Part shown: positions 1 to 12,900 of the stretch, one piece after another
How positions within the stretch are numbered: the first letter of the stretch is position 1
Layout of the letters: every line of letters begins with the position of its first letter
NCBI GenBank assembly: GCA_015179025.1
Contig: WHUX01000030.1
Span: 186,001-250,000 of the forward strand
Reading direction: 5' to 3'
Length of the DNA: 64,000 bases
DNA from: Terfezia claveryi
Taxonomy: Eukaryota; Ascomycota; Pezizomycetes; Pezizales; Pezizaceae
Position numbers and translations under genes: made by a program
Notes under the pieces: generated by a model
Database searches by the model: none
Seen by the model: only the letters and a program-made list of their open reading frames with translations
Told to the model about the DNA's origin: nothing

Positions 1-739
1 TTGCTCGATATAATAATAATAGTTATAATTATTGTTTCCCTTGCCGCACCCGCAATATCGGTCATAGAGTGCTAGGGATTTGTAAAAGCGTACTCGCGAA
101 AAAAAGCTGCTGGCTCTTGTACAGATGCCATAATCCGCCAGCTCTTTTCTCTTTTCGCGGCCCTTGAGCTTCGAATACGGTACATCGATCGCTAACTTGT
201 AAATCACCAAGCTGCCTTGTTCTCTTTGCACAGCTGTTCGCACCGTGACGCTTCGTCACTCTTGACGTACGCGCCCCCCACCGTATTATTTCTGATACTG
301 CACCAGCGCAGCTCATGAACGTTAACGTGTGGTGAGGCTGCAGCTGGCCGACCGACCTGTGCACTCTTGCTATTCTCACACTCACCTCCTTTTTCCCACC
401 CCACGAGTTAGTCAATCTAGGAAAAAACAAAAAAAAAAAAAAAAAAAAAGGAACCTCTTTGACGGCATAATCTCTGGAGGGATTTTCCGTATAATATACA
501 AGAGCACCTGCACATTCGTACTTTTGGATATTTCCTACCGGACGGAAGCGTGAGCAGATACTTTTTTATTTTGGTGGATTGCGAATTAGCCATCTTCATC
601 AGCATCATAGAGAAGGCGGCTGTTCAGGGTCGCCCCACAAGCCGCTGCGCATTTGCGATCCCCCATCCGTACGGGCATCATCCTTGAGTCGTCTTGAAAA
701 GCGATTGGCATCTCGAACCTCCCGACGGTTTCTGCGGAG
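1..739. promoter_or_regulatory. Upstream region and 5' leader of the CDC25-like gene
   Basis: No gene is visible here. The stretch is AT-rich at its left edge, carries a long A-run around 424-449, and becomes CT-rich toward the start codon at 740. It probably holds the promoter and 5' UTR of the RasGEF gene. No specific operator can be named from sequence alone. Confidence 0.45.
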
Positions 740-3700
740 ATGGCCACTACCACCTCTGCCCACCATCACGATTTCTTCTCAAGGAGCACATCTTCAACTG
801 GCGAAGTGGGGCAAGGCCGATACCTCAACGGGAGTAGCGGGGGATACGGGAATCCAGACGGCGGTGCTAGAGAGAGATCGCGATCCAGGGGTGGAGCTTC
901 GAACTCTAATCAGCCACCGCAGTATACACATAACCACCCTCAGCAACCCAACGGCAGCCATAATCCTGCGGCGTACCAGGACGATATGGATCAACCCAGA
1001 ATGTATGTTCGAGCCCTATACAGCTTCCGCAGTGATGACCCGACAAGCCTGAGCTTTAATCAAGGGGACATGATCCGGGTTCTTACACAGCTGGAGAGCG
1101 GATGGTGGGATGGTATAGTCCACGGGCAGCGAGGCTGGTTCCCGAGCAATTACTGTGTGGTGGTAAATAATGCCGATTACCGGGAGAATGGGGTTGGAAT
1201 GTCGCCGTTAGATGATTCTGATGACACAGAGGATGGGTCTTCGGGCGATGAGGGGGATGAGGAGGACTCGGATCGAGACGGGATAGGTTCCCCACAGTTG
1301 CCGATGGAGGGGACAGATGACCGGGACGCAGACGAGGCTCTTTTCTGGATACCCCAAGCAACGCCCGATGGGCGACTCTTTTACTTCAACACCCGGACCG
1401 GGGAATCAAGAATGGAACTGCCCCTAGAAACACCCACCTCGACAACGGAGGCGGGTCCTAGGGATCGATCAAACTTCACGGTTCCAGACCAGACTCGACC
1501 ACCCCCGGAGATGATGGCTGGAGGTTATGAACGGGAAGAAACCGAGTACGATGACGCTGATTCAACCACATCAGAGCGGGGTGGGGCTCCATTCATCAAT
1601 CTAGATAACACGGTATGCACGATTTGTAAACTTCTAACGGGAAGAATTTTACTAACATTAACAAACCAAACAGGAGAATCCACGGCAGTCATTCATTTCG
1701 GAAGGGTCCTCCTCTCAGTCCATACGTTCTAGGAATTCTGTAACCTTTCTGCCAGAAACTTCCTCCGAAAGAACACTAGTTGAAAGCGGTGTTACCATCA
1801 CAAACGGGTCAATACCAGTCGACAAGTTCCCGCTGCAAGTGGAAAACCAACAAGTCAGCCGTTTGGAGTCTGAAACAACCCTCAAGGTCTCAACTGCAAA
1901 ACCGAGCACTGCGACCTTCTACAATGATAGTATTCCAATTCCAAGTACTTGGGATGCCCTGATTGAAGAAACACAACTCTCAATTGAGCGATATCGCGAA
2001 GCAATCAACAAGCGTGGTAAAGCGAGCTACGTTCGACGGGCAGAGGACATTTCAGACATGCTCCGGCTTTTGATTGCAGCTGGCTCCTCTACGACCGATA
2101 ATCACTCTGGCCAACCATCCATCATTTCGACAAACAAGGCCTTACATCCTCATTTCCGTCAGTTCATGGCTGCTTTCTCGAAGTTGGTTTTATCGTCACA
2201 TATTGCTAGTTCGGACTTCCCTCCGCCTGATACAGAAGTGAAGTGCCTCCAAGAAGCGGCGGATGTACTTTCTGGGGTGTTCCTCTTTGCAGAAGTTGCA
2301 CGGCAGCAAAAGCAGAATGTGCTACCCAGGCTCAAGCCAGGCTTTGTAGTTGGCAGCAGCATTGTGGAAGGCTGGACCAACAACGCATATTCAAATTCGG
2401 CTGCCGCTTCGCCTCATGCGGAGAGCGGCGGTGTTCTTGACGTATGGATAGCGGTTGATGAAGCTTTGGTTGACAAAATGGAAGAGCTGAATTCACAAGT
2501 GCGGCCTACATTGAAGCGACTGGAGGCAACATTGGATGTATCCGAAACTTTGAATACGCCTTCGTTCCAGAACAAACTAGCCACCGCAATCACCAGTGCA
2601 ACAATGGCAGTAATCGAGACACTCAAAAAATATTTCAACGTTGTAGACCGTATTGACATGGCACCGTTTCTCGCTCCTCCTCAAAGCCCCAGCTATGTTG
2701 ATGTGGTGAACCAAAAGCAGCGGCTGTACGACTCCTTTGCAGACTTGGTCATGGCCTGCCAAGCATTGACCGCACCACTTGCCGACGAGTGGACTCAGCA
2801 CCGAGGAGATTCACTCGACGATAGGCTCAACGCAGTAAGAATATACATCAAAGAAGTCGAGAATGGAACCCAAACGCTAGCATTTTCTGTTTCCATGCTT
2901 TCTGGTGAGAAGGGGTTTCGACAGTCCGACATTAAAAAAGAAGATTGGAGAAAGACATCAACAGGTGATATGGGGGATCGTCCTGCAGGGTCACATGCCA
3001 GGACGCACTCTCGACAGAACCATCCAAGAACCAGTTCAAGTGTCGGAGAGCGGGCAGCTGCATTTAATCACGACAAGAATTCTGCACAGAGTAAACATTA
3101 TGGCATTCCGGAGCCGGCTGAGACACCGTGGTTCCTGGGGTGCGACCACGACCACGAAATCCTCTATGGAAAGAAGAAGGAAGTTAAGGGCGGTACATTG
3201 ATCGCTCTTGTTGAGCGTTTGACAAGACATGACATTCTCGACTCAAACTTCATCAGCACCTTCTTGCTTACATACCAGTCTTTCACTACGGCCGATGAGT
3301 TATTCAATCAGCTGGCTCGCCGCTTTACGCTTCAGCCACCCCTCAACCTTACAACTCAGGAGTATGAAGTCTGGGTTGAGAAAAAACAGAAGCTCATTCG
3401 AGTGCGTGTACTCAGTGTCCTCAAGCAATGGATGGAATCATACTGGATGGAGAACGATGACGATGCAGGGAAGGACCTACTGAAGCGGATCCATACCTTC
3501 GCCAAAGATGTTATGCTACAGCACCTCGCAGGTACATCGAAGTTGATGGAAGTCATTGATTCCCGAATCAGGGGTATAGCACCGGACAAAAAGATAGTTC
3601 AAAATCTTGGACAGGCACCTCCGCCGATTTTGCCTAGGAACATGAAGAAGCTCAAGTTCTTGGATATCGATACCATGGAGTTTGCTCGTCAGCTTACTAT

Positions 3701-4560
3701 CATTGAATCCAGGGCGTACAGGAAACTCAGACCAACTGATTGCTTGAACAAAGCATGGAGCAGGGACAGGTCCACGTTGGATGGTTCAGAACCAGCTTCC
3801 AATGTTAGGAGTATCATCTTGCACTCAAATCAGTTGACCAATTGGGTTGCCGAGATGATTTTGACACAGGCGGATGTCAAACGGAGAGTTATCGTGATTA
3901 AACACTTCATTGCAGTGGCTGAGGTGAGTTTGAGATACCAATGCGGTGGGATACTGGTAACGGATACTAATGCTTCATGTGCTTGGATAGAAATGTCGTC
4001 AACTGAACAACTTTTCTACGCTCACGTCAATTATCTCCGCACTCGGAGCAGCTCCGATTCATCGCTTGAAACGCACCTGGGATCATGTCCCTTCCCGCAC
4101 GACGACTATTTTGGAGAATATGAAGGTCTTGATGGGCACTACCCTGAACTTCAACGAGTATAGAGAATGTCTTCATATCGTCAATCCTCCATGCGTGCCC
4201 TTCCTTGGTGAGATTCATCCCCTCAGTTACCCTCAACCACAAACTCTGGAACGCCCTCTAATGCTGGTAACAGGTGTCTACCTCAAGGACTTGACGTTCG
4301 TCGCCGACGGTAACCCTGACTTCATCAAGGGCACTGAGCTCATCAACTTTGGCAAGCGCGCCAAGACCGCAGCAATTATTCGAGAAATTCAGCAATATCA
4401 ATCTGTGCCATACCCGCTGCAGAGTATCACAGAATTGCAGGATTATATCTTGAGTAATATGCAGGCGGCGAAGGATGTCACCGAGATGTTTAATGTTAGT
4501 CTGGCTCTAGAGCCAAGAGAGCGTGAAGATGAGAAGATTGCTCGGTGGGTTAATTTCTAG
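740..4560 (+). CDS. CDC25: CDC25-like Ras guanine-nucleotide exchange factor
   Basis: This protein activates Ras by GDP/GTP exchange upstream of the cAMP/PKA pathway. The proposed exons are 740-1612, 1674-3923, 3991-4207 and 4274-4560, giving 1208 residues. Intron 3 (4208-4273) is 66 bp with no stop. Its removal restores the catalytic motif PFLGVYLKDLTF, so a read-through call would carry 22 false residues. Domains in order: SH3 at about 89-144 (ALYSF, GWWDG, GWFPSNY), a WW-like segment at about 200-232 (LFWIPQATPDGRLFYFN), RasGEF N-terminal domain at about 770-900 (GTLIALVERLT), and RasGEF catalytic domain from about 953 to near the C-terminus (FARQLTIIESRAY, NNFSTLTSIISAL, RLKRTW). Start chosen: the first in-frame ATG before the SH3, following a CT-rich leader. 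The SH3-RasGEF_N-RasGEF order is the fungal Cdc25 architecture. Family call is firm; exact N-terminus less so. Confidence 0.93.
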
Positions 4561-6544
4561 ACATGTTGTTTATGAGGTTTGTAATAACTAACAAGCGCTT
4601 GTTTGTGGGGGATAGATTATTGCAGGAATCTGGGTTCTTGTAAATGCGCTCAGGGAGAACAGGGAAAGGGATCTATGGGTCTAGATCAATTGGGAGGAAA
4701 TGCATTTGAATCAACAAAAGGCTTTGTCTCTATGTGCGTGTGGTGTTAGGTAAAATGGATATTTTTCGCAAAGGCAATGGGGTTGGTCGATCTTGCTTGG
4801 GTTTTGCATTATCTTGCTTTTAGTTTCCTCTGTTTTTTTCCGGGCTTTTTGCTTTACGTTCCTCTATTACCACGCTGCACCTTTTTCTTTGATTTTTTCC
4901 TTCTCTTCTTGCTCGTTCGAGAACGTCTTATTAGTCTGACTGAGTGGTTGGTTGATTATATTGTTTGCTATGTGTTGCGGTTGTTGTTTCCTTTATGAGT
5001 ATCATGAGAAAAGCTAAGCTCACTCTCGTCGAATCAGCAGTCTTGTCGTTTTTGTCTTATTGTTTTCTACGTTTCCTTGTCTCCGAAGATACCTGTTGTA
5101 ATCCTGTCACGAGTAGGATTTCTCGCTATTTACTTGCGAGGGAAACTACATGAGTACAGGAGAAACTCAGTTAACATTGGTACTCAATTTACCCTCTTCT
5201 GCTATTTTATTTGTCTCAACTTCCCAGGTCCCGCGTACTTTTGGTACTTGCAGTGGATATTGGGGCTTCACTAGCCATATATACACGAGTACAGCTGAAG
5301 CAGTCGTTGATTTTTTTTTTTCCCTTTGGCTCATTTGTTTTGTTTTATCGTTATCTCCTTTGGCTTATCTCTTTTGCAATTGGCTTTTTCTTTAGGGCTT
5401 TTCTACTGCTTTTGTGTTTCTTGAGGGACCCCTTACCTTTTGCTACTTATTTTCTTTCCTCTCGCTACCCTGATTGAGTCGATATAAGCTACATTACTAC
5501 ACTACACTACACTACAATACGCTACACTACATTACATATACATACACATGTTGCGTCGAGGAGTTAAGCTCGCATGGGTAGGTGGGTTTTTTAGGGTTTG
5601 AGGGAGAGAGAAAATTGATAAGTAGTTACTTTCTTGCTTTTGTGGTAATGTGATGTATTTGATGTAGCTTTCTAGGTAGGTACGGCCGAATAGAGTAGAA
5701 AGTAGTCTGGTTTGTAGAGGGGTTGCACTTACAATATACATATCTGCTGGTTCTCTGATCTCCTCACCTCCTCTCGACATGATCCAGGGGTTATCTGAAG
5801 TAGGTATGATGACAACTGTATTACCCTGAACTTCGACACCTTCGCTAAAAATAGCTTAGACTTCCCAAACACGCAAACATGTTGTGCTTACCCGCTCCAG
5901 CCTACACGGGAGGCTGTGATCGTCGCGGGAAAAAAAAATAGGACTGAATTACAAGTATCATTGGTCCAGTTGGCGGATTTCGAAAATCATTTGTTGTCAG
6001 CCGAAGAACAAGGATACTTTGTACAAGACTAGGATTCTAACGTCAGTGATCTACGTATACGCGGGCCATACCAAACATCACAAGCAACATCTCAAATAGA
6101 GATATTTGATTCGTCAATAAACCTTACTTAGCTGTACTGTGTCTAGAAAACTAAACCAACTTGGCGAGGTAACTAACCAAAATATCCTACCAACTAGGCG
6201 AACTTGGCATATTGCTGATAGTCAACAGCGAATTTAAACCCTGATAATCACATCCTCGCAATCCGAATTTGAAATAAATTGATGGGCATAGGAGTCCCGT
6301 CCTACTCACAAGATTGTAGCATTGTCTCAATCTGTAACCCAACAAAAACGATGTTAGCACTTGCTAGCACAGAACCAACACGAAGGCAAGGGGACAACAA
6401 CGCAAGCTATCCCCATCGTGGGGAACACTTAGCGAGGCCAAATGAGCATGATCCGTCGTGGTTGTGGCGGGGCAAGATATGCATGGGGAGAAGCGATGGT
6501 GGAGTGGCGTAGAGCAACATTGTGGAGGAACTCACCAAAGCTAA
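4561..6544. other. Intergenic region downstream of CDC25
   Basis: No supported gene. 4760-5480 is strongly T-rich (likely 3' UTR and beyond). 5490-5545 is a degenerate CTACA/TACA microsatellite. One micro-insertion with flanking repeat lies at 5695-5721. Small ORFs on both strands have no recognisable domains. Confidence 0.5.
5695..5721 (-). repeat. Micro-insertion copy A (10-11 bp core)
   Basis: The core TAGTCTGGTT(T) at 5703-5713 is flanked by GTAGAAAG (5695-5702) and GTAGAGGG (5714-5721), an imperfect direct repeat with 6 of 8 matching. This is one of the shortest copies of the family. Strand is set so that the fixed end ...AACCAGACTA is 3'. Confidence 0.5.
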
Positions 6545-7136
6545 ATCAAACTCCGTTCTCTGTCTCGGATCCACCTTTGCCTCCAACCACCCTTCCATAT
6601 TTATAGGCTTCCATGAGCCTAAAGTTCTCCGCAACAGCCCACGCAGGCTTGCCCTCGGGCTGAGGGAAAGTAGAGCAGACCAATCTAGTAGCTCCTGGGC
6701 CTACTTGAGACCTGGGGCGATGGGCTTATCGCTGAGCGCGTGCTTGCCCGCAAGGAGACATCTCTAGTCTGGTTGGCACAAGCCCCTCGCAAAGGAGACA
6801 TCTCTTGATTTTGGGGGCTGCATGAGGATAGGTAGACTACATGATATTAGTCTCACACTCCACAGTATTATTGGAGGGAAATTGATTGTGAGGGTGCATA
6901 CGCAATGATCACAGCATCAACATCCTTCCTGGCTTGCAAATCGTCCAAAGCCTCTCCTGCCTCAAGAGTCATTGCTGTACAGATCCACGTTGAGTCCCCA
7001 AAAGCCTTCGTAACAGACCTGTGTTACGAGAATACTCTGAAACAAGTTTCAGAAGACCGCAGCTTCAATGCCAGGCTTGTGCTGCTCCACAGCAAAGATT
7101 CCCGATTCAAGAATAGCGATTCTGAATGGTGCCATG
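6545..7136 (-). pseudogene. Broken Gfo/Idh/MocA-family oxidoreductase
   Basis: The minus strand shows scattered blocks of an NAD(P)-binding Gfo/Idh/MocA oxidoreductase. It begins at 7136 with MAPFRIAILESGIFAVEQHK (degenerate Rossmann start). It continues, with frameshifts, through LKLVSEYSRN, ALDDLQARKDVDAVIIA, AGKHALSDKPIAPGLK (the family's EKP-containing motif, here DKP) and AQELLDW, and ends near PEGKPAWAVAENFRLMEAYKYG. At least two frame changes and stop codons separate the blocks, and the GxGxxG glycines are partly lost. The substrate-binding C-terminal half cannot be recognised. A micro-insertion (6752-6804) splits the gene just before AGKH. The family match is my reading of motifs and was not confirmed by a search. 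Confidence 0.7.
6752..6804 (-). repeat. Micro-insertion copy B with 13-bp flanking duplication
   Basis: The core at 6765-6791 reads TAGTCTGGTTGGCACAAG then CCCCTCGCA. It is bracketed by identical AAGGAGACATCTC at 6752-6764 and 6792-6804. The core's inner end shows CCCCTC facing AGGAG, the second hairpin of the family. It interrupts the oxidoreductase pseudogene, so the pre-insertion sequence can be inferred from protein homologues. Confidence 0.8.
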
Positions 7137-7656
7137 TTTCCCTGGGTATCGTGAAATTATGAAGTCCTACAGAGGGTATAATAGAAGAGTGTGTCTACAA
7201 CGTCTACAAGACCAGTCCAAATAAATATAGTCTAAATCAACGACAGAAATCATAAGGGCTTGCCTTTTCAGGGTACCATAGTTGGTGCCGAGACTACCGC
7301 AGCAGTATACTCGTTGCGCGCCTCGACGGCCAAAGATGATGAGATAGCCAGGGTCTTGCGGCACAAGGTGCCTGTATCCGATCCATGTAGACAAGATGCA
7401 TTGGCTCCATCCAACTTACCGCGATAGAGAATACTGTCAAGTCCCAGAGGATTCCTGCCAGAGATATAGACAACGGTATCATGTGATAAGTACCGACGAG
7501 ATACAGTACTCCCGTCACGCATTATAGCTTATCCGTAGTCTGGGCATCAATTAAATATTATCTCACTTAGTAGATAACCTATCGGCGAACTAGTCTGGTT
7601 GCACATCGGCAATGCCCAATCATCATTCTACTGGGAATATGCCAATCCAGTGCAAA
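7137..7656. other. Intergenic stretch between pseudogene and FUR1 3' end
   Basis: Overlapping minus-strand ORFs of 74-84 codons at 7268-7522 have no domain I can identify. They may belong to degraded sequence continuous with the oxidoreductase relic. The FUR1 3' UTR presumably occupies the right end, including micro-insertion copy C. Confidence 0.35.
7582..7614 (-). repeat. Micro-insertion copy C
   Basis: The core TAGTCTGGTTGCACA at 7591-7605 is flanked by TCGGCGAAC (7582-7590) and TCGGCAATG (7606-7614), with 6 of 9 matching. It lies 43 bp past the FUR1 stop codon, so probably within that gene's 3' UTR. Confidence 0.6.
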
Positions 7657-8597
7657 CTATTTTCCAATGGTCAAGAACAGGCGGTCCCCACTGCACCCAT
7701 CCAGTCAGTTGCAAGAACACAACACCACAAAGGAACGAATATAGCCTCTACATATATAATAGAGCAAAAGGGAGGACTTACATATCACCAATACCAGGAT
7801 AGATCATCCCCTTACTCTCCAGTTTCGGATCTACTCCACCCACAAACACCTGAATCCCCACACCACCACTCTCCGTTGCGGCCCTTCTCAAACCTTGATC
7901 ACTACCCAACACACTCACAACCAATATCTTCCCTACACCCCAGTCTCTCAGAGTCTGAATAGCTGCCTCGGCCGTACCACCAGTAGCGATTACTGGGTCC
8001 AGAATAATTGCAACATCACAACTTGACGCATCGTTTGCAGTACCTGTGGGCAGGTTGTTGTAGTATTCAACTGGGTGCAGGGTGGTCTTCTCACGGAAGA
8101 GGCCTAGATGATGGACAGGAACATTCTCCGGAAGAATGGTCTCAAAAGCTGTGCCAATGAGTGCAAGTTTGTAGCTAAGCTTGGAAACTGGGACTGTACC
8201 TTCAACCATGGCAAGACCAGAACGAAGAATTGGGATCAACGCAATCCTTTTTGGGGACACTGTCTCCACAGGGTATTCAGCTCCCAGAGGTGTGATATCC
8301 TATGCATGATACTCTGTCAGTATACTGTGCACTGATATTCCAATATTCAATTCTATGATTGCTCCGATACCAGACTGAAAGGTAAGGGGTTGAACAGGGC
8401 TTAAAGGGATAGCATACCATCCCTTCCTCCTCTACACTCAATACACTTCTCAATGCATCACAAGCAAGCAACAACGAAATCTCCTTCACCAAAGCTCTAG
8501 TCTGCTTCGGCGAGCAGGTTGCCGACCTCAGCTGTGACAACTTTACCTTCAAGCATGGATGATTCGAGACCGTAACATTGGCTGGTAGTGGAGACAT
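7657..8597 (-). CDS. FUR1: Uracil phosphoribosyltransferase
   Basis: This pyrimidine salvage enzyme makes UMP from uracil and PRPP. Exons in transcript order are 8597-8418, 8299-7782 and 7690-7657, with introns of 118 and 91 bp, giving 243 residues. The 3' exon of 34 bp encodes the typical C-terminus GDRLFLTIGK. The N-terminus (NHPCLKVKLSQLRS) matches the usual start of the ascomycete enzyme. The PRPP-binding signature ILDPVIATGGTA sits at about residues 156-167, and RSGLAMVEG and HHLGLFREK are also family-typical. No defect is visible. It is likely cytosolic. It lies downstream of FMP27 on the same strand and converges on CDC25. Confidence 0.93.
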
Positions 8598-9907
8598 GGC
8601 TATATATAGACAGACAATTTTGAACGTAAACTTTGTTGATGTCTTTCCGAAATGTCAATTCTTTCGTACAGTAATGGAGTGAAAGATGAATACTGTGGAA
8701 GGTTTGAGTGACAGACAAATAGAGAGGCGTTGAACAAATAAGAAGCCGTTCGTTGCTGCACAGAAGAGCTCCGGCATTCGGCTCTAAGCTAGCCTTTACC
8801 AGAAGTTCACAGCTAGTTAAGTCCCGTGACCAGGCTATCCAAGTGGCTTTACAAGTGACCAATATCTATAATCAGTTAGACTAGCCCACATTCATCCTAC
8901 TCATTTCTCACAGTTACTTTATCCCCTCAGGCATCTCACGTAGGTCCTGGGCCTTAACAAAATCTATCCCCACGTTCTCTATCTACAAAGCAAAATATGA
9001 TATCTATTCGGTTTATCTGGCCGAGCATGAGGTTCCCCATACGGACCGGCTGCGGGACCTTGCGCCTTTCCATGCCAGAGGCGGCGGTATTTGTAGTCAG
9101 TAGATTTTCTTCTTGGGCTTATCTCAAGCTTTCTAGTCGTACGCAAGCTACTACGAAAATTCTCATCACAGAAAATATACAGTGTGTCTACACAAATACT
9201 GGTGGGGTCTCACAGAGAATTATGCTCAAACGCCCAAATATAAACAATAAATAGTAGATTTCCAACACCGCGGGAGATTACTTAAACAAAATCAGCAATT
9301 TGAGACCAGGCAAAGGAATATCAAACAAGGCTGAAGGGTCTCTGCAAATAAGACAACTTTGTACTCGTATTGCCGCTTTGAACCTCAGAAGGTTCAATCA
9401 GTTCTGCTTTCACCCACATCTGCCTTCAGTTTAATGCTAATAATATCGATTATTATTATTGGGCATATTCAGAACTGGAGCCATGGAGAAGGAATGCAAA
9501 ATCACCTCGAATATTGCAAAGGGGATTGTAACATAAGTTAACGAGTTGACTTCTGTTATAGCGGGACAGAGAGGTAGGCATATATGCTTGGGATGTAATT
9601 GAGGTATACCATCCACTTTTATGTTAGTTTTCTCTACCTAGGTAATCGCAAACACGGGTAACCCCTTAGTAAAAAACAGCGAGTATATAAAGTATCCAGA
9701 ACGCCCATTCTATTATACAAAGCAACACAGAATCGGACACGGACTCCTGGAATGTAGTACTCGGGCTATGCATGTATGCTCGGAGAAACAAAAAAAAAAG
9801 GCAAAGAAGCAATTATCAAGACAAGAAATTAACAATTGATAGAAAAGGACACAAAATAATATTAACTATGATCAAAAAAAAAAAAGTCGTGAACTGAATT
9901 AAATCCT
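8598..9907. other. Intergenic region between FMP27 3' end and FUR1
   Basis: This contains the FUR1 promoter (right of 8597) and the FMP27 3' region. 9770-9900 is A-rich with several A-runs, fitting a minus-strand 3' UTR. No supported gene; ORFs of 60-121 codons here have no recognisable domains. Confidence 0.5.
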
Positions 9908-12900
9908 CTATTGATTTCCAAACATCTTCTTCCCCAACAAAAGCGTCCTCTTTTTCTTATAACTCTCCTCTGTATCTCCTCCATCAATCCCCTCCTTATG
10001 CCTCGTATGTATTGTCAACTGGGAGAGATGTCGGCTCAATGTATTATGGAACAGCCCGCCACGTTGGCTGTCATCGCCCTCCTCGTCACCAGGCTGCATC
10101 TCAGAGGCTGTCGTTGCAATACTTACTGAAGATGATGTAGCATTCGATAATGATGGGGTTGCGGACTTCGCTCCATTCCTACTTGCCAATGTGGACCGAG
10201 AATTGGTAATAGAGCGGGTGATTGCTAGTGGATCCGTAGGAATATCCATGTAATCCGAGGCCAAAGTGGTGCTGTCTTGTCTACTGGGTGTATTCGTGCC
10301 AAGATTGGCATTACCAGCCATCATCCGCGCGATGTTAGAGTGTTGTCTAGTGGGTCGAAGGTTGGTAATCTTATTCTCGATGATGGCTCCAGTGTGAGAT
10401 ATCAGTGCCTTGATAATGTCTACAACCAGATAATGTTAACTATTTTGTCTACTGTGACAGAGTGCAGCAACAAACCTTTCTTCAGTCTCAGCGCTAGATC
10501 GAGATTAGACCATGTTTTATTCCTATACTCCAACATCGGCATCCTGAACACAAATTCATGGATATCCTCGAAATTGCGATCACCACGTCCCTGTTGAATA
10601 ATTGTTAGTCCCGAGCGAATGCACCTAAATGTAGGGCAACTATACCTTATAGCTCAAACATAGCACTACACTAGGTATTTTGATATACGCAAGCGTCATG
10701 TAATTCGACGCCCGGGACATCATCTGGCTGAGCTCATCCGATGGCTTATCCTGTTGCCCTTGGCTCGAAGAGCGATGGAAGATGTGCCTCCTCTTCTTCT
10801 CCTGAGCCTGCCCTTTCCCATTATCATTCGTCAGGAGTTCCAAGTTCGGCAAAGCACTCTCGTTCGACCTTCTTGACTTGATAGTAATCGAATCGCTCGT
10901 TATTGCACTTGAGCTCCTGGAAGGCATAAAAGACCTAATTGACTTCTCATACCCTGAGCTTAAGAAAGCCGAAGACTTTGTGGTATAACCTGAGTAAGAA
11001 GTAGCAGGCCGCTCTGGAAGCGTGGCACTAGCCCTCAATCTTCCATCACAAATCACTCTGTCATCCACCGGTGAATAGGTTTGACGTTCATCGTCACTAT
11101 CGCTGCTTTCGTCATCACCTTCATCACCAGCCATAGCCGGCTTATGATGCACCATGAATGGGGACACTGCCCCGTTCTCCTGCCCTCCACTGCCAACACC
11201 TGGGAAGATATATTCAAAAATCTTCTCCCCAATCTCGCGCTCTAGTTGAATTTTCAATGGGAAGAGGTTAACCTCAAAATGATCCATGATAGGTATTCCA
11301 GCAATCGCCTCCAACATATGCCAGTTGACACGCAATATCTTTGTTTGTCCAGCTTCAGGGAGTGTACGGACCTGGTCACGGAACTGTGTGATCATTTCGG
11401 GGTAAGCTGCGTTTGGAAGTTGGTTGTAACCTTCCATCTTTTCCACCTCAACAGTGTTGAAATTAGAGCCGTCTGCATTATCGACACGTGAGTATACAGC
11501 ATTCGAAAGTCGGATATCAACCAAGGCATCATTATTCTCCCGCAGCAAGTGCCAAATAATCTCCGAGGCAGAAATATACCATCGGAGAACCCCACTTGAC
11601 TGTGATCCCTTGTCTTCATATCGCCTTTGTGCAGTAGTGATCGCCTTCATCATGAAGAACAACTCATCCTCACAACTATTAAGGTCATACCCCAGGGCTA
11701 TGCTATCATCCCAGCCCTTATCATCCAAGTCCCGGGCGTTGATTTCGAAGTGCTGCTTGATTTCCTGAAGCTGATTGATTCTGTGTTGCAGACACTCCAC
11801 CATCTCTGGAGCGCCACGAAGATCACTGAAGTCTGAAGCAAGCATGATCTTCTCTAGTTTCTCGCTTCGGAGCTTCTCGGTCGGCTCACTGTACAATAGG
11901 ACATCCAATACAATGATGTACATTGCAAAGTACTGAGCGGAGTCGCAAGAGGCCTTGACCTTGGGGAACTCAACCCAGACATGATCTACCCGACGCTCGG
12001 CATCCACCGGCCCCCCTTGGGTAGAGAATCCGTTATTTTCCCCGTTGTTGACTTGATCGCTATACTTCAAACGTAGAGAGTTATGCTTGTCATATCTGAG
12101 CGCTGCTGATGTCCTCTCCACCACTCTTGAGAAGCCAACAGGGTTATTGTAGAAATCGAACATGCTTTCCAGTGGCACCCAAGGAGGCCATGAACTATTT
12201 GAGGGCGCTCCATAGCGGTTCGCTGAGTGAAGCCACATTGCTTGATTGACAAATTCCTTCTGGTTTGAGACGAAGAATTGTGTGTTATCCATATTGAGAG
12301 AGAACCTTCGCTGCACCAAACCACTGACTTCATCACTAAGCCGTTGCTTATCCATTACTGAAACAATCTTTAACTGCATCCCTTGAGTGGATACTAGAAC
12401 AGCTGCACTCTTGTTTTTGTCACTTTGTAGTTGGATTTGAGGCGCTATGAGGCGAACGTGATAGCTGTTGAGTGGAAGGTAGTCATCCGAGATATCATTT
12501 GCAAGGTCATCTTTAGCTGTGCTGCTCTCTGCAGTGAAAGCTTTCGAGCCACCAAGTATACTTTCTTTAGCTACAACGAATTTGACAGGGTCGTCCAATA
12601 ATTGCTGTAGGCGACTCTCGATTGACTGTGTATCAGATGCGCTCGAGGAAGGCCTCTGGGTAGAATCAGTGGAGCGGACCGTCTCAGCATAGCCTTCATG
12701 ACCTTGTTCTTCTACGATATCAAGGATGAACTTGATCGCTCTCCGAGACATGTAGTAAACAAAGCCTCGTCGTTGATTGACCTGGTGAATATATCTAATG
12801 ATGATATTTCTCAGTGAATTACTCCATTTGGCTTGCATGTTGTGGACAATGAAGCGGTTGTCAAAGTCACTAGTATAGTCCGATAATGGAGTGTAGTCCA

